DNA of 28,277 nt from Bacteroidales bacterium UBA5342. Lineage in GTDB: Bacteria; Bacteroidota; Bacteroidia; Bacteroidales; UBA5342. Made by a program: the position numbers and the translations under genes. Below are positions 20,851-28,277 of this stretch, piece after piece; within the stretch, counting starts at the first letter, position 1; each line of letters starts with the position of its first letter. The notes under the pieces were generated by a model. It was given only the letters and a program-made list of their open reading frames with translations, did no database searches and was not told the origin of the DNA. The stretch covers positions 26,614 to 54,890 of the forward strand of contig DHQI01000026.1 of the NCBI GenBank assembly GCA_002408065.1. Reading direction: 5' to 3'.

Positions 20851-23298
20851 TTAGAAAGTGAGTTTTGTGGATATCATCAGACCACGAGGGATGCTAATCT
20901 CAATAGGAATGCGACTATTAGATGCTGGTAATGCATAAGTGGCTTCGTTGAGCTCTGTTGCAAAATCAAACAAATTATAAACACCCAGATTCACATCTAC
21001 AAAAGCATCTTGCAGGGCAAAAGTATAGGCCATACGAAATTCCATATTTACATTAAGGTCTTCGCGGCTGCCCCATTCATCGATAAAAGCAACTCCCCCC
21101 TTGTGATCCCTGTTACGTTGGGCTACTTGGGTTTGTCCGTTGTTCGTTATTAGAGCTGTCTGATAATGGGTGAACGGCTGGCCATCAATAAATTTAACCA
21201 GGAGAGAAGTTCTGAATCCTTGTTTTTTGTAGCCCATGAGTAAATGAGCCAGATAAGCGCGGTCCTGTTGAGGTCGGCCGGCCTGCTTATAATGTGTGTT
21301 GGGGTTGGCAGCAAGATCCGAGAAAAATTCTAAGTTGTTTTCCTGTATGGAATTGCCACTGGTATTGACACCTACCATAGCTTGTGAGGTCAACGAAAAA
21401 GAGCTAAAGAGGTATTTCCCTTCATAAGAATACTTAATGATGTTGGTGAAAACAAAAGGAGTAGACCTCAGTAAGTAACGGCTTTGTCCGATGTCCAGTG
21501 CCTCTGGGTTATCTGAATTAATGGTGTAGTGAACTGGTGTACCATTAAAGAAATAGTAGGCTGGGTCATCGTTACTGTAAAAACCATAAGTGCTTGCATC
21601 ACCTTGCATTTCAGTCTGCCACATATTGACATATTTTTTATAGGTGGTGTATACCGAAAAACGATGGCGTTTGTTTATCTTGAAATGCATAGGCCATTCA
21701 GCAATCCAATAGACCGGTTGTTTTATGTTGTTGTCCAAGTGTCTGTAATGGCCTCCTTCTTGTGCTAATAAGTCCCCCTTTTCGCTGGATTGGAACTGTT
21801 CATCATTATTTGTGTCAGTCCAATAATACGTTTTTCCATTCAGATAATCAGTTGATAAATAAGTAATCATGTCATAGTGGAAGGGGAGGCGGTTTCTGCC
21901 CAGAATTAATGAGGTAGAGAAGAACTTTTTAGTTTTCCATTCCAGTCGTGAGTTAAACTCCCAATTGGGGCGTACCACAGTACGGTCTTTTACAAGTATG
22001 CCGTCCAAGGTTATACTTGCTGTACCTTGCCAGGAAAGTTTTTCGGTCAGCTTTTTTTGATAGACTGCTTGCGCTGAATTTTCCAATATGCCGCTTGTGA
22101 AAGATTGTGACGAAAATTCTTTGAGGTAAAGCGAGGTGTAGTATGGCGCATCAGTAGTCACATATTCTCCTGTTTCAGGGTTAACCAGAGACTTGTAATA
22201 GATGGCATTAGCGGCCGAGTAATGGTCGCTGTTGTTGTGTATTATACTATTGTAACTTTCTATTTTGAGCTCCAGATTTGGTGATAGCATTTTATCGTAA
22301 GCCAGATGATGAGTCCATTCATACATAGTAGCATCCGGATAGAACGGGTTTAAAGATTCACCATCCATATCTACATAGTTACGCGTGAAATTTTTGTTGT
22401 TGTGTTTTTGGTTTATGACGGAGAAATTAATTCCAGTCCCCCAATTACTGTTGTTACCCCACAGCGAAAAGTTGAAATTTTTGTTTTGCGCTGTTTCTTC
22501 CGGGTTGTAATAGAATTCATGATTCATATGGTTGCGTTGCGCGTAAGCTATAGCGTAGTTGCTTTCTTTGAAAAGGCCATTTTTACGCACATGTAACTCA
22601 CCCATTAGTTCCGCTTTAGCATAGCTTTCGTCATACGGACTGGCATAGCCGGCATAGTCTACTCCAATTAATTGGCGTTTGCCAAAGTCGACATATAAGT
22701 GCTGTTTAAGTTCTTGATCCTTATGATTCAGGGTGTAATCTAAAAATATATTACCTTGTCCTTTGAGGTATTTGCGGTCGTTTATATGGCGGAATTCACG
22801 TTCGAGAGCAGTGGCATGTGGCACAAAAAAGTCGGACCATTGGTTTTTGCCTCCTATATTACCTTGGTTATAGCGCAGCATAATGTTATTCTCAATGCTG
22901 CGGCGTTTTTCAAAAGAAATAGTACCGTTAGTAAGATTAGTACTCATTTCATAGTTATACATATTGGGGCTGAAAAGGGTAGAGCCCGGTAGTAAACGGC
23001 TATCCACACGGTGTCCGTCTATGCGGTACTTTGTCCAGCGGTACGAGTTGCCTTGGATCGAAATGAGTTGTCTGTCGGGACTGTGAAAATCACCAACGAC
23101 TTCGTTTTGAACCACGGTGTATTCAGAATAGTTGTCCAAAAAACTAACGAAAGAATTGTACAGGATACGGTCTCTGAAAAAGTCTGAAGAATGAACCATT
23201 TTACCCTCAATCATAAGGGAGTCGTTAGCATTCTCTGAAGCATTAGCAAGTACACTTACAAGAGCACAAAACAGGAGGATTATGTTTTTAGTCTTCAT
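20851..23298 (-). CDS. TonB-dependent-receptor-like outer-membrane beta-barrel protein
   Basis: This 815-residue exported protein has a cleavable signal peptide (MKTKNIILLFCALVSVLANA). The ATG at 23298 is chosen over an in-frame TTG three bases upstream. A short plug-like part follows, with the IQGNSYRWTKYRIDGHRVD block (about residues 80-98) typical of TonB-receptor plug domains. The remainder is a long series of alternating aromatic/polar beta strands ending in RGLMISTKLTF, with the terminal Phe of an outer-membrane barrel. The CarboxypepD-reg-like domain common in SusC-type receptors is absent, and there is no SusD partner. The gene is embedded between two glycosyltransferases, so a role in handling or exporting the surface glycan is possible but unproven. 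Confidence 0.8.
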   Translation of the reverse strand: MKTKNIILLFCALVSVLANASENANDSLMIEGKMVHSSDFFRDRILYNSFVSFLDNYSEYTVVQNEVVGDFHSPDRQLISIQGNSYRWTKYRIDGHRVDSRLLPGSTLFSPNMYNYEMSTNLTNGTISFEKRRSIENNIMLRYNQGNIGGKNQWSDFFVPHATALEREFRHINDRKYLKGQGNIFLDYTLNHKDQELKQHLYVDFGKRQLIGVDYAGYASPYDESYAKAELMGELHVRKNGLFKESNYAIAYAQRNHMNHEFYYNPEETAQNKNFNFSLWGNNSNWGTGINFSVINQKHNNKNFTRNYVDMDGESLNPFYPDATMYEWTHHLAYDKMLSPNLELKIESYNSIIHNNSDHYSAANAIYYKSLVNPETGEYVTTDAPYYTSLYLKEFSSQSFTSGILENSAQAVYQKKLTEKLSWQGTASITLDGILVKDRTVVRPNWEFNSRLEWKTKKFFSTSLILGRNRLPFHYDMITYLSTDYLNGKTYYWTDTNNDEQFQSSEKGDLLAQEGGHYRHLDNNIKQPVYWIAEWPMHFKINKRHRFSVYTTYKKYVNMWQTEMQGDASTYGFYSNDDPAYYFFNGTPVHYTINSDNPEALDIGQSRYLLRSTPFVFTNIIKYSYEGKYLFSSFSLTSQAMVGVNTSGNSIQENNLEFFSDLAANPNTHYKQAGRPQQDRAYLAHLLMGYKKQGFRTSLLVKFIDGQPFTHYQTALITNNGQTQVAQRNRDHKGGVAFIDEWGSREDLNVNMEFRMAYTFALQDAFVDVNLGVYNLFDFATELNEATYALPASNSRIPIEISIPRGLMISTKLTF

Positions 23299-23313
23299 CA
23301 AAAAGAATAAGGG

Positions 23314-24066
23314 CTATGAAATATTTTGTAATAACATTTTGAGTTTGATATAACGCATTTTGACGGCATGCTTTTGAGTAAGAGCATATACATATCCCTC
23401 AAAACCATCACGAAAACCGCCTCCTATGATGTAATGCTTAAAAAACCTAAAGTTAGGTTTAAACCAAAGATGAAAGGCGTTGACTTTTTTTTGTCTTTTG
23501 GCATAATCTTCAGCTTGCCAAGTGGCATAACGGTTCATCTTAGCGTAAAAGCGGTCGATGTTTACGTAGGTGTCGTGCAGCATTTTTTGTTTCAGAAAAC
23601 CCACCTCGCCTTTAGCTATTATTTCGGCATGTACGTGTTTGTCTTCGTAGTGGCACAGGTTTTTTCTGAACAGGCGAATGCACTTATCTCCTTTTATGCC
23701 GCTGTTTTTTAGCCGCCGTCCCATAAAAAGGTTGTCGCGATAGATCCAAAAACCAGCCTTGTCAGTCCCGTTTTTTAGTATCTTTTGTATTTCATCTTTG
23801 AGCTCGGGAGTGATACGTTCATCGGCATCTACGAGCAATATCCATTCATGTGTTGCTTGTGGAATGGCCCAGTTTTTTTGTGAAGCAGAATATTCATATT
23901 CCCGTTGGATGATGAAGTTGGTGTATTTCTTTGCTAACGCTACAGTGTTGTCGCTACTGTAGGAGTCTACCACCATTATTTCATCGGCAAAGGCTACCGA
24001 TTGTAATACTTCTTCTATGTTATGGGCTTCATTCCCAGTGGGAATTATGGCGGTCAGTTTTTCCAT
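23314..24066 (-). CDS. Glycosyltransferase family 2 (WaaE/KdtX-like)
   Basis: This 250-residue GT-A enzyme opens with LTAIIPTGNEAHNIEEVLQS and has the metal-binding DAD motif at Asp80-Ala-Asp82 (WILLVDADERITPEL). The C-terminal half, with DKHVHAEI and the basic WFKPNFRFFKHYI segment, is that of the WaaE/KdtX subfamily, which adds glucose to the lipopolysaccharide inner core. No true transmembrane segment is present, but the basic amphipathic C terminus would suit membrane association. It is the first gene of the glycan operon, directly after the terminator of the sulfatase gene. The -7 box lies only 4 bases before its ATG. Confidence 0.9.
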   Translation of the reverse strand: MEKLTAIIPTGNEAHNIEEVLQSVAFADEIMVVDSYSSDNTVALAKKYTNFIIQREYEYSASQKNWAIPQATHEWILLVDADERITPELKDEIQKILKNGTDKAGFWIYRDNLFMGRRLKNSGIKGDKCIRLFRKNLCHYEDKHVHAEIIAKGEVGFLKQKMLHDTYVNIDRFYAKMNRYATWQAEDYAKRQKKVNAFHLWFKPNFRFFKHYIIGGGFRDGFEGYVYALTQKHAVKMRYIKLKMLLQNIS

Positions 24067-24070
24067 TTGG

Positions 24071-24078
24071 CAAAGATA
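24071..24078 (-). promoter_or_regulatory. -7 box immediately before the GT2 start codon
   Basis: On the minus strand TATCTTTG is followed by CCAA and then the ATG. With a start site about 4-7 bases downstream of this box, the mRNA would be leaderless or nearly so. The box merges with the T tract of the preceding terminator. No -33 TTG is seen at the ideal spacing, so the call is moderate. Confidence 0.4.
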
Positions 24079-24080
24079 AA

Positions 24081-24127
24081 AAAAGAACCCGAAAACAGGA
24101 GTTTAGACCTGTTATTCGGGTTCTTTT
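24081..24127 (-). terminator. Strong Rho-independent terminator of the sulfatase gene
   Basis: AAAAGAACCCGAA (24081-24093) pairs with TTCGGGTTCTTTT (24115-24127), and AACAGG (24094-24099) with CCTGTT (24108-24113), with one bulged A and an 8-base loop. On the minus strand the stem runs into TTCTTTTTTTAT. It starts 22 bases beyond the sulfatase stop. Because it also ends in TTTT on the plus strand, it could work in both directions. Confidence 0.9.
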
Positions 24128-24149
24128 ATAGAAATCTTTAGCTTAGGGC

Positions 24150-25685
24150 TTATTTCAAAATCAATTTTTGAGTTTTGCTGTATTCGCCTCGGATGCCTAC
24201 AAACTCATCGAGCATTTCTTTCAGTTTTTCCGGTTCTGATTCAGCCAGATTATTTTGTTGTCCCACATCATCTTTCAGGTTATACAGTTGAAAGGTCTTA
24301 GCATTTCCCAATTCATTGTTTACATGCTTGTTGATAGCCGGTCCGTTATAAGGTGGTATCATGACCCAGTCCCCTTTGCGGAAAGCGGTGCGCGAGGTGG
24401 CTTCCAAGATAAGATTTTCACGCCCCATATCCGATTTACCTGTTAAGGCTGATAGAATATCCTGACTATCCTCGCCGCGTACATCGCTACCTAAGAGTTT
24501 GGCTAAAGAGGACATAAGGTCCATCTGGCAGACTAAAGCGTCGGACACTTTAGGTTCTATTTTTCCTTTCCAGTACATAATAAAAGGAACACGTGTACCT
24601 GCTTCGAAGAGTGAATATTTGCCTCCGCGCAAGCTACCAGTAGGATTCTTGCCTTCCCATTTTATATCTGCTTCGTCTTCGTAACCATCATTTAGTACTG
24701 GGCCGTTATCGCTACTAAAGAAAACGATGGTATTTTCGGCAATGCCTTCGTCTTCGAGCGTTTTCATGATTTGACCTACATACCAGTCGGCTTGCATAAT
24801 GACGTCGCCGCGTGCGCCCATGCCTGATTTCCCATTCCAGCGTGGCTGTGGTATGCGTGGCACGTGTGGCTCTTGCAGAGCGTAGTACAAGAAGAATGGT
24901 GCTTGCTTGTGATCTTTGATGTAAGAGATGGCTTTGTCCAGAAAATGATCGGCCATGGTAGAGTCGTTCCAGTAAGCTGATTTTCCTCCTTTTACATAGC
25001 CGATGCGGGGAATGCCGTTCACCACACTATTGTTGTGTCCGTGATGCCATTTTAATTTTACAAGTTCCGGGTTAGTAATAGCGGTTGGTTCGCCTTCAAA
25101 ATTCTTTTTATAGTTAACGTAGATAGGGTCGTTAGGATCCAGATTTTCTACTTTACCATTGTCGATAAATACGGTAGGTACACGGTCTTGTGTGGCGGCC
25201 ATAATGTATGACTCGTCGAAACCCACTTCGTTAGGTCCCGGGGTTATGCTTTTGTTCCAATCCAAGTGGCCATCGCCCAATCCAAGGTGCCACTTACCTA
25301 CGATTCCGGTCTGGTAGCCTTCTGCTTTTAGCATCTTGGGTAAAGTCATCATCTCAGTATCGATGATGAGAGGAGCAGATCCGGGCAGGATTCGTGCATT
25401 CTTGTTGCGCCAAGGGTAGCGTCCGGTAAGGAGTGCATAGCGGCTGGGAGTACAGGTGGCCGAACTGGAATAGCCATTAGTAAAGCGAACCCCACCGTTA
25501 GCCATCGCATCAATGTTAGGGGTGGGGACTTTTGCATCGGCATCATAAGCCGTTACATCACCGTAGCCAAGGTCATCGAGGTAAATAAAGACCACATTGG
25601 GTTGACATGTCTTCTCTTCTTTTGTTTGGCAAGAGCTGAAGCCTAATACTAGTGCGACAGTTGCCAGAATAATTGAAATTTTCAT
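24150..25685 (-). CDS. Arylsulfatase-type (S1 family) lipoprotein sulfatase
   Basis: This 511-residue formylglycine sulfatase hydrolyses sulfate esters, probably on polysaccharides. The FGly site is Cys78 in CTPSR, followed by the TGRYPWR type extension. The N-terminal NVVFIYLDDLGYGD (30-43) supplies Ca2+ ligands, and the HLGLGD and HVPRIP blocks supply active-site His residues. The signal peptide ends in a lipobox (GFSSC, lipid on Cys19). The residues after it, QTKEEK, resemble the acidic lipoprotein-export signal of Bacteroidota, so surface exposure is possible. A Cys-type sulfatase needs an anaerobic maturase (anSME) encoded elsewhere. It is a single-gene unit with a strong terminator and no SusC/SusD pair beside it. 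Confidence 0.93.
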   Translation of the reverse strand: MKISIILATVALVLGFSSCQTKEEKTCQPNVVFIYLDDLGYGDVTAYDADAKVPTPNIDAMANGGVRFTNGYSSSATCTPSRYALLTGRYPWRNKNARILPGSAPLIIDTEMMTLPKMLKAEGYQTGIVGKWHLGLGDGHLDWNKSITPGPNEVGFDESYIMAATQDRVPTVFIDNGKVENLDPNDPIYVNYKKNFEGEPTAITNPELVKLKWHHGHNNSVVNGIPRIGYVKGGKSAYWNDSTMADHFLDKAISYIKDHKQAPFFLYYALQEPHVPRIPQPRWNGKSGMGARGDVIMQADWYVGQIMKTLEDEGIAENTIVFFSSDNGPVLNDGYEDEADIKWEGKNPTGSLRGGKYSLFEAGTRVPFIMYWKGKIEPKVSDALVCQMDLMSSLAKLLGSDVRGEDSQDILSALTGKSDMGRENLILEATSRTAFRKGDWVMIPPYNGPAINKHVNNELGNAKTFQLYNLKDDVGQQNNLAESEPEKLKEMLDEFVGIRGEYSKTQKLILK

Positions 25686-25979
25686 AGGGTTTTTAGTATG
25701 ATTTGTTAAATATTATTTGGGATTTTTATAATTCTTAAAATTGGCATGGTTTGTTACGCTTGCTATTTAAACTAAGTCAAATTATGGACTCAATTTTTTT
25801 TAATTCGAGTTACATTTCACTGCAAAGAAGTACAACATTGCTTAAGAGCAGGCACTTTTGCGTAAAGCTAATGTGTTTTACCGTTTCACTATGATACCGT
25901 GAAGCACAAAAGTAATGAAGATAGAACTTAGATATGGTAAAAAATCGGTCAAATAACAGGGGAATATGTTTTAATTGTG
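25686..25979. other. AT-rich spacer upstream of the sulfatase gene
   Basis: This 294-base stretch has no frame with coding character. A minus-strand TACTTTTG box at plus 25907-25914 matches TAnnTTTG but is about 220 bases from the sulfatase ATG and lacks a spaced TTG. A weak 5-bp inverted repeat (TTCAC/GTGAA) lies near 25886-25904. No terminator for the upstream gene is evident. Confidence 0.45.
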
Positions 25980-27356
25980 TCAAAAACCCATCACGGTCTG
26001 CAAATTTTCGAGCATATATTCTTCTGGTGAAGAGAGTGGTGAGTAAACAAGTTTACCATCTTTCCCAATAAAGTAATACGTAGGTAGTACTTTTATATCA
26101 TAATCTTGAATGAGTGCTTCGTTATTGTCCCATAATGTGAAATAAAGTCCTTCAAAATCATTTCTGCTTAGAAAGCGTTCAAGCTCTTTTCTGTCTTGAT
26201 AAACGCTCACAACGACTATTTCGATTTGTCTTTTATAAATCGCTTTGTATTTTTCCAAAAGACGAAGTTGACGTTGGCAAGCGTTAAGGTTGGTGTTGAT
26301 AAAAGCTAACAGCACGTTGCGGCGCTTGAGTACTGTGGGTACTTTTTTTCCTTTGAGAGTATAGAGTTCGTAGTAGGGGGCAGGGCTTCCTACCATTAAT
26401 TGTTCTATTTTTTTTCGTGTGGAATGGCACAGGGCTTTCAACTCTTCAGAGTTAATCTGTGCTTCAAATTGCCCCATCAGTGTCGTTATCGCATTCTGAT
26501 AATTGGGAGCAAAGTTGGCGGCGTCGTAAAAGCCTTTGATAACTATTAGTTCTGCCATCTCGCTATTCTCAATCTTGAAAATAGTTGCTATGGATTTTGT
26601 GAAATTATCCGGAAGATTTTGTTTGATAATAGCTTGACTAACTACTTCGTAGAATAGGCCATCCGCTGCTATAAAAGGATTCTCGTATTCTGTAGTGAAT
26701 AGTTGAGTGAAGGCTGGGTTGTTGAGTAGGGGTTTTGCTTTACGAAAATAGTTCTTTTTGACAATTGATGTGTTACCGGGGTGTGCCATTTGTTTGAAAA
26801 CGGCAGTGCTGTATTTCAGGTATTGTTTTAAAAATTCGGTGGTGAATTCTTCTTTCAGAGATAGTAAAGTATCTGTGGCCATTTCAGCAGTGTAGCTTGG
26901 TGTGTTACTTTCTAATACATGCTTTAGTTGACGGGCAGTAGCCATCTCTATATCTACAATATGTGAATTCAAATCCGGTATGTTTTCATCATAGATTAGA
27001 ATGTTTTCTTTCTCAAAGTAGGGGTTGAGGTATTCTTTTTTAGTCAGAGGTGAATAATTCGGCAGGTCGGCTGTGATTTCTTGCCCGGGTGCGATAAAGA
27101 TTTGTGCTTGCTGTTTGCCCAGATCAATGAATAGATTTTGCGTCTTTTCTATGGTGAAAGAAAATGTGAACAACCCGGCGCTATCTACGGTGCAAGAATC
27201 GAGCGTTTGCTGTTCTCCGGTCAGAAAATTGCTGATGCGATAGATCTTGAGTTCCTGTCCTAGGCAATTAGCAACAGTGCCACTTATCTTGGCAGCTTGG
27301 AGAGTAGTAAATGCCAAAAGGAAAATAAGTGAAAAATATATTTTGTTTTTTACCAT
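25980..27356 (-). CDS. Exported thioredoxin-fold (TlpA/AhpC-like) protein with a degenerate CxxC
   Basis: This 458-residue protein starts with a signal peptide (about residues 1-21, ending TLQAAK). A DUF4369-like beta-rich domain (GTVANCLGQELKIYR) and a helical middle region follow, then a TlpA-like domain from about residue 330. The usual W-C-x-x-C is replaced by TNLNACQRQ: only the second cysteine (Cys360) remains and Leu stands in place of the nucleophile. The cis-Pro loop is intact (VLPTYYFIGKDGK, Pro425). It should lie in the periplasm but cannot be a normal dithiol oxidoreductase; chaperone-like binding or a single-Cys role is possible. Its ATG overlaps the end of the MerR gene by 7 bases. 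Confidence 0.8.
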   Translation of the reverse strand: MVKNKIYFSLIFLLAFTTLQAAKISGTVANCLGQELKIYRISNFLTGEQQTLDSCTVDSAGLFTFSFTIEKTQNLFIDLGKQQAQIFIAPGQEITADLPNYSPLTKKEYLNPYFEKENILIYDENIPDLNSHIVDIEMATARQLKHVLESNTPSYTAEMATDTLLSLKEEFTTEFLKQYLKYSTAVFKQMAHPGNTSIVKKNYFRKAKPLLNNPAFTQLFTTEYENPFIAADGLFYEVVSQAIIKQNLPDNFTKSIATIFKIENSEMAELIVIKGFYDAANFAPNYQNAITTLMGQFEAQINSEELKALCHSTRKKIEQLMVGSPAPYYELYTLKGKKVPTVLKRRNVLLAFINTNLNACQRQLRLLEKYKAIYKRQIEIVVVSVYQDRKELERFLSRNDFEGLYFTLWDNNEALIQDYDIKVLPTYYFIGKDGKLVYSPLSSPEEYMLENLQTVMGF

Positions 27357-27724
27357 TGCAAGGTGTCGCTTGTTTCTTTGGGTTTGTCTTCTATCTCTTC
27401 TTTTAACGTTACAAGGTCAGACTTTATTCTTGTGAGCCGTTTAACGATTTCAAAGTTTTTAAGTGTTTGTTCCCGCTGGTCTTTGAGTTTTTTCTTAGCG
27501 CCTTCCAAGGTCATTCCTTGTTCTTTCACCAGATGAAAGATGAGGTGTAGCGTATCTAAATCCTTGGATTTGAAATAGCGGGTGCCTTTACCGTCTTTAT
27601 GGGGTTTCAGAATGTCAAATTCATTTTCCCAAAAGCGAATAAGCGAGACGTTGACATCAAACATCTTGGCTACTTCGCCAATGTGGTATTGTATTTTCTC
27701 TATTTTAGGGGGTTTGTAAGGCAC
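27350..27724 (-). CDS. MerR-family transcriptional regulator
   Basis: This 124-residue protein has an N-terminal MerR winged helix (YHIGEVAKMFDVNVSLIRFW at about 13-32, then the wing KGTRYFKSKD near 46-55) and MTLEGAKKKLKDQRE, followed by a short coiled-coil tail without metal-binding cysteines. It matches a widely conserved Bacteroidota MerR protein with a very similar N terminus (MPYKPPKIEK). The start is GTG at 27724; an in-frame TAA lies 6 bases upstream, so no longer form is possible. It is coupled to the thioredoxin-fold gene by a 7-base overlap. Its targets are unknown. Confidence 0.88.
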   Translation of the reverse strand: MPYKPPKIEKIQYHIGEVAKMFDVNVSLIRFWENEFDILKPHKDGKGTRYFKSKDLDTLHLIFHLVKEQGMTLEGAKKKLKDQREQTLKNFEIVKRLTRIKSDLVTLKEEIEDKPKETSDTLQW

Positions 27725-27776
27725 TTGTGGTTATAAAAAAATGAAAAATGAATTCTTACAGCGCAAAAACGCTTAT

Positions 27777-27784
27777 CAAAAGTA
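27777..27784 (-). promoter_or_regulatory. Candidate -7 box of the merR-thioredoxin-fold operon
   Basis: TACTTTTG on the minus strand matches TAnnTTTG and lies 52 bases upstream of the GTG start, between the stop of the preceding gene (27800) and the MerR gene. No well-spaced TTG is seen upstream. MerR-type operators usually overlap the promoter, but no clear dyad is visible. Confidence 0.35.
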
Positions 27785-27799
27785 CAAGGATTATTTGTT

Positions 27800-28277
27800 T
27801 TATAAAAGTTTGGTGTAGTTTTCGTTTTCTCCATTTATTACGAATCCCATTTTAGGGTAATACCTTAGCTGTGATTTTGAAAATGGTTTAACGTACAATT
27901 CTTTTATGCCTTCTTCTTTAAACAAAGCGGCATTTTTATTAAAAAGAAAATCACCGGTTTTGAAGTCGCGGTATTGTGGAATGGCAAAATCTAATTGAAT
28001 TTCTAAGCTGTTGTTTTCTGTTTTTTTGCCAATAAACACGCTGGCTACTTGCATATCACGTAAAACTAAAAATGCTAGTTCATCTTTATTATGGGAATAT
28101 GAAAAGTCAGGAAAATCTTTGGGAATGGCCTCTTTATAAAAAGAGATAAACTCCTGTAAATATTCGTTGCCAATGTTCACTTTCTGAATGGTGAAATAGT
28201 CTTTAGTCGTGTACATCTTGTACAGATAGTAAACATCTATAATGGTGATAAAACCGTTGACTAAAGCCACAGGAATG
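27800..28277 (-). CDS. YgjV-like membrane segment fused to a GNAT-like domain (5'-truncated by window edge)
   Basis: The frame is open to the right edge of the window; the first codons visible are ATT CCT GTG, and no ATG is seen, so the real start lies outside. The visible 159 residues begin with a hydrophobic segment (ALVNGFITIIDVYYLYKMY) that looks like the last helix of a YgjV-type inner-membrane domain. A soluble part follows, ending VKPFSKSQLRYYPKMGFVI, which resembles the C-terminal strand of a GNAT acetyltransferase. Assignment of both halves is from general similarity only. Function unknown. Confidence 0.6.
   Translation of the reverse strand, partial: IPVALVNGFITIIDVYYLYKMYTTKDYFTIQKVNIGNEYLQEFISFYKEAIPKDFPDFSYSHNKDELAFLVLRDMQVASVFIGKKTENNSLEIQLDFAIPQYRDFKTGDFLFNKNAALFKEEGIKELYVKPFSKSQLRYYPKMGFVINGENENYTKLL

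Noticed and set aside
24150..25685. Polysaccharide utilisation locus around the sulfatase
   Set aside because: No SusC/SusD pair, glycoside hydrolase or hybrid two-component regulator lies next to it, and a strong terminator isolates it from the barrel-containing operon.

Overview
The window looks like chromosomal DNA from a Bacteroidota bacterium, most likely class Bacteroidia and perhaps a marine or anaerobic lineage such as Marinilabiliales (the family-level placement is a guess). The support is moderately AT-rich DNA, boxes of the Bacteroidota -7 type (TAnnTTTG) with few Shine-Dalgarno sites, a bacterial V-type ATPase locus, a sufBCDS cluster, a TonB-receptor-like barrel, a formylglycine sulfatase lipoprotein and the characteristic intergenic repeat CTTCGACAAGCTCAG. 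Almost everything after the first kilobase is on the minus strand, so transcription runs from high to low coordinates.

Layout. (1) 1-1059: the tail of a possible upstream gene and a CobW/COG0523 GTPase on the plus strand. (2) 1114-3560: a GNAT-fold protein, an SDR oxidoreductase and an orphan HigA-type repressor. (3) 3860-9780: one probable operon, read ntpD - mntA - hepT(broken) - ntpI - ntpK - DUF2851 - K+ channel. It has V-ATPase subunits D, I and K, but the usual upstream E/A/B genes are absent. The ring subunit keeps the Na+-binding residues known from Enterococcus hirae NtpK. A MntA/HepT nucleotidyltransferase-HEPN pair sits between ntpD and ntpI, and hepT carries a one-base deletion inside the codon of its catalytic histidine. 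(4) 9937-14979: the sufB-sufC-sufD-sufS Fe-S assembly cluster, whose spacers hold tandem repeats or hairpins. (5) 15359-24066: a surface-glycan cluster with a GT2 glycosyltransferase, a TonB-receptor-like barrel, a GT90 glycosyltransferase, an IspD/TarI-type cytidylyltransferase, a decayed second GT90 gene, a TagD-like cytidylyltransferase, an SDR, a LicD protein and a CDP-glycerol/ribitol phosphotransferase-like protein. (6) 24150-28277: a sulfatase lipoprotein, a thioredoxin-fold protein lacking its nucleophilic Cys, a MerR regulator and a partial YgjV/GNAT-like gene.

The most interesting unit is region 5. Two nucleotidyltransferases, an SDR, a LicD-fold transferase and a TagF-like transferase together suggest synthesis of CDP-glycerol and/or CDP-ribitol and transfer of polyol phosphate to a surface glycan in a Gram-negative cell. 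The IspD + SDR + LicD combination resembles the CRPPA/fukutin/FKRP ribitol-phosphate pathway of animals and Bcs1 of Haemophilus capsules. The substrate assignment is inference.

Second in interest are the inactivated HepT toxin with intact antitoxin MntA inside an ion-pump operon, and the split V-ATPase locus that appears to be Na+-type and is co-transcribed with a K+ channel.
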